DNA of 64,000 nt, from NCBI RefSeq assembly GCF_025149785.1, contig NZ_CP102277.1:434001-498000 (forward strand), given 5' to 3'. The notes beneath the pieces were generated by a model. It worked only from the letters and a program-made list of their open reading frames with translations, did no database searches and was not told the DNA's origin. Positions 37,057-45,564 of this stretch are shown piece after piece (position 1 is the first letter of the stretch; each line of letters begins with the position of its first letter). The DNA comes from Coprococcus comes ATCC 27758. Its GTDB lineage: Bacteria > Bacillota > Clostridia > Lachnospirales > Lachnospiraceae. The position numbers and the translations under genes were made by a program.

Positions 37057-37093
37057 GAAAATTCCCCTCCTTTGAAAATAGTAATCTTTTTTT

Positions 37094-37122
37094 ATTATAG
37101 CAGAATGGACATGAAATAACAA
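37094..37122 (-). promoter_or_regulatory. Promoter of the TetR gene
   Basis: On the minus strand TTGTTA, 17 bases, TATAAT. Confidence 0.75.
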
Positions 37123-37138
37123 GAAAGTAATTTGTTTA

Positions 37139-37176
37139 CAAAAAAAGAAGACAAAGCCATATACATAGCTCTGTCT
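37139..37176 (-). terminator. Terminator of the racemase gene
   Basis: On the minus strand GACAGAGC pairs with GCTTTGTC (one G-T) and leads to TTCTTTTTTT. Confidence 0.7.
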
Positions 37177-37192
37177 CCTGAAAGATTTTGAC

Positions 37193-38224
37193 TTAACGGC
37201 CTACTTTGAAGCCATATTTTAGCGGATCATCTGGATCGATCACATAAGTAGCTTCCCCTGTCAGATAAGCACTTCCAGTAATCTGCGGAATAACGGCATC
37301 ATAGTCGGCAACCTTTGTAGTATCTAAGATTACGCCTTTGAACTGAGAGCCGATAAAGCTTTCATATACGAAAGGCTGTCCGACTTTGATTTCACCTTTT
37401 TTGTAAAGGGTGGCGAGCTTTGCGCTGGTTCCGGTTCCGCAAGGAGAACGGTCAGCCATATGATCTCCGAAGATAACGACATTACGTTTGTCACATCCAG
37501 GAGTATCGGTAGAGCAATAAAGCTCTGCAAGGTCGACAGTTGTGATATCAAGTTCCGGATGCTGGATCTCTACTTCGGCATTGACCTTTTCAATCAGCTT
37601 CATACCGAAATCGGTAAGCTGTGGGATTGACTGTGGATCTACGTGCCATCCGAACTGTTCGATATCAACAAGTGCGAAGAAGCTTCCGCCGAAAGAAATA
37701 TCATAGTGAACTTCTCTGCCATCAACTTCTGTGGTGAGGTTTTCTTTGTAAAGGAAAGCCGGTACATTAGTAAGTGTTACATTAAGTACCTTTCCATTTT
37801 TGACTTCTGCTTTGGTACGGATAATTCCTGCAGGAGCATCCAGAACAACTTCTGTATAAGGTTCTACGGCAGGAACAAGTCCTGTTTCGATGATTGCTGT
37901 AACCGAACCGATTGTTCCGTGGCCGCACATATTCAGATATTCTCCAGTGTCCATGAAGATCACACCAAAATCAGCTTCCGGGTGGATTGGATCTGTCAGA
38001 AGAGCACCAAACATATCATGATGTCCACGTGGCTCAAACATCAGAGCCTGACGGTATTTGTCGTAATGTTTTGCAAGAAAGTTCTTACGTTCGATCATTG
38101 TATCCCCTTCAAGCTTCGGGAAACCTGATGTAATGATTCTTGTAAATTCCCCAACTGTATGTGTGTCGATCGCATGGAAAGATGCCTCAAATGCGTCAAG
38201 ATTCAGTTTTGGATTGATTTCCAT
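37193..38224 (-). CDS. prdF: Proline racemase
   Basis: 343 residues. The two catalytic cysteines of proline racemase are present: C100 in MCGHGT and C262 in SPCGTGT. The enzyme interconverts L- and D-proline without cofactor, supplying D-proline to the reductase encoded downstream on the other strand. A 4-hydroxyproline epimerase is the main alternative; the prd genes next door favour the racemase. Confidence 0.9.
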   Translation of the reverse strand: MEINPKLNLDAFEASFHAIDTHTVGEFTRIITSGFPKLEGDTMIERKNFLAKHYDKYRQALMFEPRGHHDMFGALLTDPIHPEADFGVIFMDTGEYLNMCGHGTIGSVTAIIETGLVPAVEPYTEVVLDAPAGIIRTKAEVKNGKVLNVTLTNVPAFLYKENLTTEVDGREVHYDISFGGSFFALVDIEQFGWHVDPQSIPQLTDFGMKLIEKVNAEVEIQHPELDITTVDLAELYCSTDTPGCDKRNVVIFGDHMADRSPCGTGTSAKLATLYKKGEIKVGQPFVYESFIGSQFKGVILDTTKVADYDAVIPQITGSAYLTGEATYVIDPDDPLKYGFKVGR

Positions 38225-38250
38225 TTTTAATATTCCTCCTTAGTTGAAAG

Positions 38251-38268
38251 ACCAGACCATAGTCTAGT
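38251..38268. promoter_or_regulatory. Operator copy 1, racemase leader
   Basis: ACCAGACCATAGTCTAGT, 14 of 18 bases shared with the perfect inverted repeat at 38734-38751. It lies between the racemase promoter and start codon. Confidence 0.55.
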
Positions 38269-38299
38269 ATGCAGTTCAGTTTTCTTTAAAAATATTATG

Positions 38300-38322
38300 T
38301 ACGAAAACACTTGAAAAGTCAA
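38300..38322 (-). promoter_or_regulatory. Possible promoter of prdF
   Basis: On the minus strand TTGACT, 17 bases and CATAAT. It overlaps the divergent tRNA-Sec promoter. Confidence 0.5.
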
Positions 38323-38339
38323 TGGTAATTTGCTATAAT
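38311..38339 (+). promoter_or_regulatory. Promoter of tRNA-Sec
   Basis: TTGAAA, 17 bases, TATAAT, 30 bases above the tRNA 5' end. Confidence 0.78.
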
Positions 38340-38369
38340 AAATAAGCTTGATTGGAATAATCAATATAT

Positions 38370-38467
38370 GGGGGTAGATGGATAACTGGTGTGTCTCCTG
38401 GTCTTCAAAACCAGTGTGGGGCGTTAGGAGCGTCCTGGGTGGGTTCGATTCCCACATGCCCTCGCCA
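38370..38467 (+). tRNA. selC: Selenocysteine tRNA, anticodon UCA
   Basis: 98 bases including an encoded CCA. The anticodon stem-loop CTGGTCTTCAAAACCAG carries TCA, which reads UGA. A long variable arm (GGGGCGTTAGGAGCGTCC region), T-loop stem GTGGG/CCCAC and an extended acceptor (GGGGGTA with TGCCCTC) are the marks of tRNA-Sec. It lies between the divergent racemase gene and the prd operon, which contains a Sec gene. Confidence 0.96.
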
Positions 38468-38508
38468 AAAAGAGAGGTTTTTGGGCGAAAAGCCTTAAAA
38501 AGATAAAG

Positions 38509-38561
38509 AGAAAAGCTGCTGTATTGTTTTTGGGGAAACAGTACGGTGGCTTTTCTTTTTT
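38509..38561 (+). terminator. Terminator of selC
   Basis: AGAAAAGC pairs with GCTTTTCT, with further inner pairing, followed by TTTTT. Confidence 0.85.
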
Positions 38562-38733
38562 GACGTAAATCCTCTTGGCAAGAATACTTATAGATAATGC
38601 AGATAAGTAAAATGAGAAAAAATAGACAATCTGTAAAAATCAGACAGAACCGATGAAAAAAATAAATAGATTATATATAAAAAAGATATTGAATTTTCAA
38701 GTAAAATCATATAGACTATAGTACAGATCAATC

Positions 38734-38751
38734 ACTAGACTAGATTCTAGT
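38734..38751. promoter_or_regulatory. Operator copy 2, prdC promoter region
   Basis: ACTAGA-CTAGAT-TCTAGT, a perfect inverted repeat, just past the possible prdC promoter. It is related to 38251-38268. Confidence 0.6.
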
Positions 38752-38888
38752 ATTGAGTCCAACATGAAAAGTGAAAATCTATAAATGCTATTGAAAAAAA
38801 TATATCTATTTGTTAAACTATAGTCAAATACGCGTAGGACAAGATAAGATATAGATTTCGACGTAGAGGAGAAAGGAAGAGAAGAGAC

Positions 38889-40217
38889 ATGGCAAACTTA
38901 CAGATTTTGCTGCGTCAGCATGTAGGAGCTCCTTGTGCACCGGTTGTAAAAGCCGGAGACAGAGTAGAAAAAGGGACTCTGATTGCAACACCGACAGGCC
39001 TTGGAGCTAATATTTTTTCAAGTGCATATGGTGTGGTAGAAGACGTACTGGAAGACCGTATCATCATCAAGCCGGATGAAGAACAGAAGGATGAATATGT
39101 AAAGATTCCGGAAGGCAGCAAGCTTGATATGGTAAAAGCGGCAGGTGTTGTCGGAATGGGTGGCGCCGGATTCCCGACAGGTGTAAAACTCGGAACAGAT
39201 CTGCAGGGAGGATATATCCTTGTAAATGCAGCGGAGTGTGAGCCTGGACTTCGTCATAACATTCAGCAGCTGGAAGATGACTGTGCGAAAGTTATCCGCG
39301 GAGTAAAACACTGCATGGAGATTTCCAATGCATCAAAAGCTATTTTTGCAATTAAGAAGAAAAATGAAAAAGCAGTAAAGGCACTGCGCGAGGCATTAAA
39401 AGATGAAGAGGCGATTACGATCCACTTACTTCCGGATATTTATCCGATGGGAGAAGAACGTGCGGTTGTAAGAGAATGTCTTGGAATCGAACTGAATACA
39501 ACACAGCTTCCGTCAGCAGCGAATGCAATTGTTTGTAATGTAGAAACTCTTGCAAGAGTTGCGGAAGCAATTGAAGAGAGAAAGCCATGCTTTTCTAAGA
39601 ACCTTACTGTTATCGGTAAGATCAATGGCGGTAATGAGCCACATGTATTTATGGATGTACCGGTCGGCACAAGCGTTGGGGAAATGATTGAACGTGCCGG
39701 CGGTATTGATGGTGTATATGGGGAAATCATCATGGGTGGTCCATTTACCGGACATGCTACTACAGAGGATGCACCGATCACAAAGACAACTGGTGGAATC
39801 ATTGTTACAATTGATTTCCCGGATCTTCATGGTGCAAGTGTAGGTCTTTTGGTATGTGCCTGCGGTGGTAGCGAAGAACGTATGAGAGATATTTGTCAGA
39901 AGATGAATGGTGTAGTGAAATCAGTAGCCAGATGTAAACAGGCAATTGAAAACAAACCGGGAGCTCCGCTTAAATGCGAAAGACCTGGAAACTGTCCTGG
40001 ACAGGCTAAGAATAATATTCAGTTCAAGAAGGATGGATGCGAGTACATTATTATTGGTAACTGCTCAGACTGTTCAAATACAGTAATGGGATCAGCACCG
40101 AAAATGGGACTTAAGGTATTCCACCAGACAGACCATGTAATGCGTACAATCGGACATCCACTTTACAGATATCTGCGTGTTTCAAAACAGGTAGAACAGT
40201 TACCGGAAGGTAAATAG
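38889..40217 (+). CDS. prdC: Proline reductase-associated electron transfer protein PrdC
   Basis: 442 residues, RnfC-like. The N-terminal barrel region (GDRVEKGTLIATPTG) and the flavin/NAD-type loop GMGGAGFPTGVKL are RnfC features. Cysteine-rich C-terminal stretches (VCACGGSEE, CPGQ, GNCSDCSN) may hold metal or redox centres. It passes electrons to proline reductase. Some PrdC proteins are selenoproteins; no UGA interrupts this frame. The ATG follows GGAGAAAGGAAG. Confidence 0.9.
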   Translation: MANLQILLRQHVGAPCAPVVKAGDRVEKGTLIATPTGLGANIFSSAYGVVEDVLEDRIIIKPDEEQKDEYVKIPEGSKLDMVKAAGVVGMGGAGFPTGVKLGTDLQGGYILVNAAECEPGLRHNIQQLEDDCAKVIRGVKHCMEISNASKAIFAIKKKNEKAVKALREALKDEEAITIHLLPDIYPMGEERAVVRECLGIELNTTQLPSAANAIVCNVETLARVAEAIEERKPCFSKNLTVIGKINGGNEPHVFMDVPVGTSVGEMIERAGGIDGVYGEIIMGGPFTGHATTEDAPITKTTGGIIVTIDFPDLHGASVGLLVCACGGSEERMRDICQKMNGVVKSVARCKQAIENKPGAPLKCERPGNCPGQAKNNIQFKKDGCEYIIIGNCSDCSNTVMGSAPKMGLKVFHQTDHVMRTIGHPLYRYLRVSKQVEQLPEGK

Positions 40218-40294
40218 ATAAGTTGATACCTCACTTCGGTGAGTGTATAAATAGTTAATTGAGTTATTGTTAAATTAACAAGGAGGAAATTATT

Positions 40295-42166
40295 ATGTCA
40301 ATTACAGCGGAAACCGCAAAAGAACATGCAAAAGATCCTGCAGTATTATGCTGTAGAGCAGAAGGCGGCATTACAATCCAGGCTGCAAACCTTGAAGATC
40401 CGGCTATCTTTGATGATCTGGTAGATTCAGGACTTCTGAAACTTGATGGAACACTTACAATCGAACAGGTACTTGGAGCAAAGCTTGTTAAGACCTGCGA
40501 TTCTCTTACACCACTTACAGCTGATCTTGTTGAAGGCGCAAAAGCACCTGCAGCAGAGGAAGCACCGGCTGAAGAAGCAAAAGAAGAAGTGAAAGAAGAA
40601 GCACCAGCAGTTACTGCAAATCCTACAGCAAGTGTACAGAAAGTTGGCGGCGTGTTAAAAATCCACATTGGAGAAGGCAAAGATATCGATATCGAAATGC
40701 CGATGGGTTTTAATAACGGTGTTGCAGTAGCGGAAGTACCGGCAGAGGTAGAATTACCGGCAGGCGTGGTTTCAGGCGCAACACCGACAAAAGAGCTGGA
40801 ACCGAAAGTCGTAAGAAGCGTTACCAGAAAGCATTATAAAATTACAGAAGTAAAGCGTGGACCGGAGACAAAGATCGAAGGAACAACTCTTTACATCCGA
40901 GAAGGAATTGAAGAAGAAGCAGTTGCTTCACAGGAACTGGTTCATCAGTTAAAGATTGATATCATTACACCGGATCAGTACCATACTTATTCTAATACAA
41001 TCATGGACGTACAGCCGATCGCTACAAAAGAGGGCGAAGACGAAATCGGTACAGGTACAACAAGAGTACTTGATGGCGTTATCATGATGGTTACCGGAAC
41101 AGACGACAATGGTGTTCAGATTGGCGAATTCGGTTCTTCCGAAGGATACCTGGATGAAAATATCATGTGGGGACGTCCGGGAGCTCCTGATAAAGGTGAA
41201 ATCTTCATCAAGACAGAAGTTATTATCAAAGAAGGAACCAACATGGAAAGACCTGGCCCGCTTGCTGCACATTCTGCAACAGACGTGATCACACAGGAAA
41301 TCCGTGAAGCTCTGAAGAAAGTAGAAGACGAAAGCCTTGTAGTAGATACAGAGACATTCAATCAGGTAAGAAGACCTGGTAAGAAGAAAGTCGTTATCGT
41401 AAAAGAAATCATGGGACAGGGTGCTATGCATGACAACCTGATTCTTCCTATGGAACCAGTCGGAGTACTTGGTGCAAGACCAAACGTTGACCTTGGAAAC
41501 GTACCGATCATGGCATCTCCACTGGAAGTACTTGACGGATGTATCCATGCACTTACCTGTATCGGACCTGCATCAAAAGAAATGTCAAGACATTACTGGA
41601 GAGAACCACTGGTTCTTGAAACTCTCCATGATGAAGAAGTTGACCTTTGCGGTGTTATCTTTGTAGGTAGTCCACAGATCAATACAGAGAAATTCTATGT
41701 ATCAAAACGTGTTGGTATGATGGTAGAAGCTCTTGATGTTGATGGTGCATTTGTTACAACAGAAGGATTTGGTAACAACCACATCGATTTCGCAAGCCAT
41801 ATCGAACAGATCGGTATGAGAGGAATTCCGGTTGTTGGACTTTCATTCTGCGCAGTACAGGGAGCACTTGTAGTTGGAAACAAATACATGCAGTACATGG
41901 TAGATAACAACAAATCTGAATCAGGAATCGAGAACGAAGTTCTTGCCTGCAACACGCTTTGCCAGGAAGAAGCAATCCGTGCACTTGCTATGTTGAAAGC
42001 TGGAATGGCTGGAGAAGAAGTGAAGAAGGCAGAAAGAAAATGGAATCCGAATGTAAAAGCAAATAACATCGAACTGATTTCAAAGACTATGGACAGAACA
42101 ATTGAATTGGTTAAGAACGAGCAGTCACTGCCGATGAGCCAGAAGAGAAAAGAAAAATACGATTAA
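40295..42166 (+). CDS. prdA: D-proline reductase proprotein PrdA
   Basis: 623 residues. PrdA is cleaved by itself to two subunits, the second starting with a pyruvoyl group derived from cysteine. The T421-C422 pair in HALTCIGPASKE matches the known Thr-Cys cleavage site of the family. An alanine/glutamate-rich linker at about 85-110 separates an N-terminal domain. With PrdB it reduces D-proline to 5-aminovalerate. A small hairpin (CTCACTTCGGTGAG, 40232) precedes the ribosome site AAGGAGG. Confidence 0.95.
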   Translation: MSITAETAKEHAKDPAVLCCRAEGGITIQAANLEDPAIFDDLVDSGLLKLDGTLTIEQVLGAKLVKTCDSLTPLTADLVEGAKAPAAEEAPAEEAKEEVKEEAPAVTANPTASVQKVGGVLKIHIGEGKDIDIEMPMGFNNGVAVAEVPAEVELPAGVVSGATPTKELEPKVVRSVTRKHYKITEVKRGPETKIEGTTLYIREGIEEEAVASQELVHQLKIDIITPDQYHTYSNTIMDVQPIATKEGEDEIGTGTTRVLDGVIMMVTGTDDNGVQIGEFGSSEGYLDENIMWGRPGAPDKGEIFIKTEVIIKEGTNMERPGPLAAHSATDVITQEIREALKKVEDESLVVDTETFNQVRRPGKKKVVIVKEIMGQGAMHDNLILPMEPVGVLGARPNVDLGNVPIMASPLEVLDGCIHALTCIGPASKEMSRHYWREPLVLETLHDEEVDLCGVIFVGSPQINTEKFYVSKRVGMMVEALDVDGAFVTTEGFGNNHIDFASHIEQIGMRGIPVVGLSFCAVQGALVVGNKYMQYMVDNNKSESGIENEVLACNTLCQEEAIRALAMLKAGMAGEEVKKAERKWNPNVKANNIELISKTMDRTIELVKNEQSLPMSQKRKEKYD

Positions 42167-42177
42167 GGTGAATGACT

Positions 42178-42459
42178 ATGAAATATGGCGATAAGATCAT
42201 CTATATGGAAGGCGTAATCGTAGAGATCCATGATGGATGTGTTGGAATCGATTTGAAGGGACGATTAGGTTATCTGAAAATCCCGATGAGAATGCTGATT
42301 ACGGATTATCCATTAGTGGTAGGACAGGAAGTTGGATGGAATATGAGTTTTGTCGAACAGCTTGGACCGGACGCCAATGAAAAATATGTTAGTAACCTGC
42401 AGACGTATCAGAGACGTCAGGAAGAAATGAAGTCTCATAAGAAGAATGATGAAGTGTAA
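42178..42459 (+). CDS. CBO2463/CBO2479-domain protein of the prd operon
   Basis: 93 residues from the ATG at 42178, seven bases after AAGGTG; the ATG at 42172 is too close. A small beta-rich protein (MKYGDKIIYMEGVIVEIHDGCVGIDLKGRLGYLKIP). I recognise it as the small gene found between prdA and prdB in clostridia; its role is unknown, perhaps assembly of the reductase. Confidence 0.8.
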   Translation: MKYGDKIIYMEGVIVEIHDGCVGIDLKGRLGYLKIPMRMLITDYPLVVGQEVGWNMSFVEQLGPDANEKYVSNLQTYQRRQEEMKSHKKNDEV

Positions 42460-42480
42460 TTATATCAGGAGGAAATAGAC

Positions 42481-43206
42481 ATGAGTTTGACCGTTGTTAA
42501 AGGACTTCAGTCAGAAATCTTTGTTCCGGTAACTCCGCCGCCAGTATGGGCTCCGGTGAAAAAAGAACTGAAGGATATGACAATTGCCCTCGCCACAGCA
42601 GCAGGTGTGCACCACAAGGATCAGAAGAGATTCAACCTTGCCGGTGACTTTACCTGGAGAAAAATAACAGATAAAATGCCGTCAGATGAATTAATGGTAT
42701 CTCACGGTGGATATGACAACAGTGATGTAAACAAAGACATCAACTGTATGTTCCCGATTGACCGTATCCATGAGCTTGCTAAAGAAGGATTTATCAAAGC
42801 ATGTGCACCGGTACATGCTGGATTCATGGGTGGTGGCGGAAACCAGGAAAAATTCAAACATGAAACTGGTCCTGCCATTGCAAAGATGTTTGTAGAGGAA
42901 GGCGTAGACGCAGTTATCCTCACCGCTGGTTGAGGTACCTGCCACCGCTCTGCAGTTCTGGTGCAGAGAGCGATTGAAGCCGCAGGAATTCCTACAATTA
43001 TTATTGCTGCGCTTCCGCCGGTTGTTCGTCAGACCGGTACCCCACGTGCGGTTGCTCCGCGTGTTCCTATGGGAGCTAACGCTGGTGAACCACACAACGT
43101 TGAGATGCAGACAGGCATCGTAAAAGCAACTCTGGAACAGCTCGTGAAGCTGGATACTCCAGGAAAAGTTGTTCCGCTGCCGTTTGAATATGTAGCGAAA
43201 GTATAA
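42481..43206 (+). CDS. prdB: D-proline reductase selenoprotein PrdB
   Basis: 241 residues when the UGA at 42931-42933 is read as Sec151 in TAGUGTCHR, the conserved PrdB motif. The frame before and after the UGA is the same and both parts match PrdB, so there is no frameshift. Sec attacks the alpha-C-N bond of proline bound to the PrdA pyruvoyl. Naive calling would give two fragments (42481-42933 and 42961-43206). ATG follows AGGAGG. Confidence 0.97.
42946..42972 (+). promoter_or_regulatory. bSECIS hairpin of prdB
   Basis: CGCTCTGCA pairs with TGCAGAGAGCG (two-base bulge) around a 7-base loop, 12 bases past the Sec UGA. Confidence 0.7.
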
Positions 43207-43218
43207 TCAAATAGTAAA

Positions 43219-43278
43219 AAGGGGACATCCCCGGCAGGATTGGGGCGAAAGCTCTGATTTGCCGGAGATGTCCTTTTT
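43219..43278 (+). terminator. Terminator between prdB and prdD
   Basis: GGACATCCCCGGCA pairs with TGCCGGAGATGTCC (one mismatch), then TTTTT. It would keep prdD/prdE at lower expression than prdAB. Confidence 0.88.
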
Positions 43279-43382
43279 ATTTAACTGGATATTTTGATAA
43301 AATTTCCTGTTAGATAAAGGTGCTACGTGCCTCAAATGTGCCAGGGCGCATTTGGGTTCAATTTAGAATTGAGGATGATTAT

Positions 43383-44147
43383 ATGGAGAAAGAAATAGAT
43401 CTGCGCCGGCTTGTGATCAAAGCTTTCCATATTACTGAGGTGGAAGAAGGCGGAGAAAATAGAGTGACAGCATCTGGAAAGATGACGATCGAGAAGAAAA
43501 TACTGGATGAAATTTTACTGAAATATCCACAACTTTCCAAATTAGATGTACAGATTATAAGACCGGGAGAACATGACCGCTATACCAATACGATGATGGA
43601 TATCATTCCGATATCGACCAAAGTACTTGGAAAGATTGGGGACGGGATTACGCATACGCTCACCGGCGTTTATGTAATCCTTACCGGTGTAGATGAAAAC
43701 GGAAAACAGGCACACGAATTTGGGTCCAGTGAAGGCAATCTGAAAGAGAAGCTGTATCTGAACCGTGCGGGTACTCCGGGGGATGATGATTATATTGTGT
43801 CATTTGATGTTGTTCTGAAACCTGGAATGGGACAGGAAAGAGAAGGTGTACTTGCAGCTCACCATGCCTGTGACGAGTTTATCCAGATTTTCCGGGAACA
43901 GATGAAGAAGTTCAGGGGCGATCTCTGCACAGAGAGACATGAGTACCATGATGTGGTTCGCCCAGGAAAAAAACGTGTTTTGATCGTAAAACAGGTTGCC
44001 GGACAGGGTGCGATGTACGATACTTCGTTATTTGCAAAAGAGCCTTCGGGAACTGAAAACGGTCGCTCGATCATTGATATGGGAAATATGCCGGTGATCG
44101 TTACACCAAACGAATATCGTGACGGAATTATCCGTTCTATGCAGTAG
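43383..44147 (+). CDS. prdD: PrdD, homologue of the PrdA N-terminal part
   Basis: 254 residues from the ATG at 43383; the frame from 43320 crosses the intergenic leader. It aligns with PrdA from KHYKITEVK to the residue just before the cleavage site: PrdD ends GIIRSMQ where PrdA has GCIHALT. No catalytic role is established for PrdD; an accessory or assembly function is likely. Confidence 0.9.
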   Translation: MEKEIDLRRLVIKAFHITEVEEGGENRVTASGKMTIEKKILDEILLKYPQLSKLDVQIIRPGEHDRYTNTMMDIIPISTKVLGKIGDGITHTLTGVYVILTGVDENGKQAHEFGSSEGNLKEKLYLNRAGTPGDDDYIVSFDVVLKPGMGQEREGVLAAHHACDEFIQIFREQMKKFRGDLCTERHEYHDVVRPGKKRVLIVKQVAGQGAMYDTSLFAKEPSGTENGRSIIDMGNMPVIVTPNEYRDGIIRSMQ

Positions 44148-44158
44148 GAGGTGCGATT

Positions 44159-44632
44159 ATGGGAATTGGACCATCGACAAAGGAAACATCACTACACCAT
44201 TTCAGGGATCCTCTTCTTGATGTGGTATCATCGGATGAAGATCTGGATCTGATGGGAATCATAATTGTTGGAACGCCGGATGATAATACAGATAAATTGC
44301 TTGTTGGAACCCGTGCGGCAGTATGGGCGGAAGCTATGCGGGCAGACGGAGTTATCCTGTCGTCCGATGGATGGGGAAACAGTGACGTAGATTTCGCAAA
44401 TACGGCTGAACAGATGGAAATCAGAGGAATTCCGGTAACTGGGCTGAAATTCAGTGGTACAGTTGGCCAGTTTGTGGTAGAAAATGAACATCTGGGAGAA
44501 ATTCTGGATATCAATAAAAGTGAAGAGGGCATTGAGACAGATGTACTCGGAGAAAATAATGTGACGGAGCTGGATGCGAAAAAGGTTACTGCAATGCTGA
44601 AGCTGAAAATGCGGAAAAATGAGAAGCGTTAA
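44159..44632 (+). CDS. prdE: PrdE, homologue of the PrdA pyruvoyl subunit
   Basis: 157 residues. It starts MGIGPSTKETSLHHFRDPLLD, aligning with CIGPASKEMSRHYWREPLV of PrdA exactly at the cleavage point. The cysteine that becomes pyruvoyl is replaced by glycine, so PrdE cannot carry the cofactor. ATG follows AGGAGGTG. With PrdD it forms a split, non-processed copy of PrdA. Confidence 0.92.
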   Translation: MGIGPSTKETSLHHFRDPLLDVVSSDEDLDLMGIIIVGTPDDNTDKLLVGTRAAVWAEAMRADGVILSSDGWGNSDVDFANTAEQMEIRGIPVTGLKFSGTVGQFVVENEHLGEILDINKSEEGIETDVLGENNVTELDAKKVTAMLKLKMRKNEKR

Positions 44633-44690
44633 GGTTTTGAAAATTGAAGAAAACTGTCAAAAGTAAAGCTGGCAGGGAAAGAAGATATAG

Positions 44691-44742
44691 AAAAGTCCTG
44701 TTGAGAATCCGGATTCGATATTCAGATTCTGACAGGACTTTT
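44691..44742. terminator. Bidirectional terminator after prdE
   Basis: AAAAGTCCTGT pairs with ACAGGACTTTT, inner pairs AGAATC/GATTCT. Confidence 0.9.
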
Positions 44743-44747
44743 GCTGT

Positions 44748-45368
44748 TTAATTTTCTGCGGTATCTTCGATAATATGGTTGCGGATGATCGCGCGGATAC
44801 TTTCGTTAAGATATGGCTTCAATTCTTCAAACGACATCGGATCGTTGTCCAGAATCGTGCTGTATGAAGTAGAACTTGCAAGTTCTATGATCAGAAACAG
44901 CATAGTTTCCGGCGCACGAAGTTTGATTGTCGGATGATCCAGAAGGATATTACTAAAATATGCAAGAATTTCACCCTCATCATCCTGCATATTATTGGTG
45001 ATAGCCTGTCTGAAAATGCCCCAGCTGAGATTCTTAGAGATAAATCTCAGAATCAGTTTATTTTTCTGCATGGCATTTAAAACGTAATCTACAATAAAAA
45101 TAATCTTATCTTCGAATTCGGGGATGTCGGCTGTCTCCAGAGCTTTGTGTGCTCTCTGGAAAAGTCGGCTGGCTGTCCGTGCGATCAGCCGGTCGCGTAT
45201 CTCGTATTTGTCTGCAAAATATAAATAGAATGTTCCCTTCGCAACTCCGGCCTTTTTTGCTATATCGCTGATTGATGTTTTCTCAATTCCCTGATTCAGA
45301 AATAAATCGTATGCGCTTTGAAAGAGAGCATCCATTTTCTGATGCTTGTTTTCATCTACTTTTCCCAT
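44748..45368 (-). CDS. TetR-family regulator of the heptad-repeat protein
   Basis: 206 residues with a clear helix-turn-helix at about 25-55 (TSISDIAKKAGVAKGTFYLYFADKYEIRDRL). It is divergent from the secreted protein at 45565 and three TGAC-N5-GTCA sites lie between them, so local repression is very likely. TetR genes beside YhgE/Pip-type or MMPL membrane proteins are common in Firmicutes. Confidence 0.9.
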   Translation of the reverse strand: MGKVDENKHQKMDALFQSAYDLFLNQGIEKTSISDIAKKAGVAKGTFYLYFADKYEIRDRLIARTASRLFQRAHKALETADIPEFEDKIIFIVDYVLNAMQKNKLILRFISKNLSWGIFRQAITNNMQDDEGEILAYFSNILLDHPTIKLRAPETMLFLIIELASSTSYSTILDNDPMSFEELKPYLNESIRAIIRNHIIEDTAEN

Positions 45369-45415
45369 GATTCATTCCTCTTTTCCTTTGAATTATCTTT
45401 ATTATAAAATCAAAA

Positions 45416-45506
45416 TGACTCAGAGTCAACTTTTTTGTAGAAAAATATTGACTTGTGGTCATTTTTGAGTTATAGTAAGTGCGAGCTAGAAAATGACCAG
45501 TAGTCA
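45416..45506. promoter_or_regulatory. Promoter with three TGAC-N5-GTCA operators
   Basis: Sites at 45416-45428, 45449-45461 and 45494-45506, all TGAC-five bases-GTCA. The plus-strand promoter TTGACT (45448), 17 bases, TATAGT (45471) overlaps the middle site, and the third lies in the early transcript. Confidence 0.82.
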
Positions 45507-45564
45507 AAAAGAAGAAAGCATACCGACAGGAAAGTCAGTAGAGGCTTACAGGAGGTTTTTAAAC

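Larger units (their letters stand above)
38468..38888. other. 421-base region upstream of prdC
   Basis: It holds the tRNA-Sec terminator, a possible promoter (TTGAAT 38689, 17 bases, TAGACT 38712) and an 18-bp operator. No gene and no clear sigma-54 promoter were found. Confidence 0.5.

Noticed and set aside
38468-38888. Sigma-54 promoter for prdC
   Set aside because: No GG-N10-GC pair at proper spacing was found; TTGGCA near 38574 lacks the second half.
38889-40217. PrdC as a selenoprotein
   Set aside because: Some PrdC proteins have Sec, but this frame has no in-frame UGA.
42961-43206. Separate gene after prdB
   Set aside because: It is the C-terminal part of PrdB beyond the Sec codon, same frame and family.
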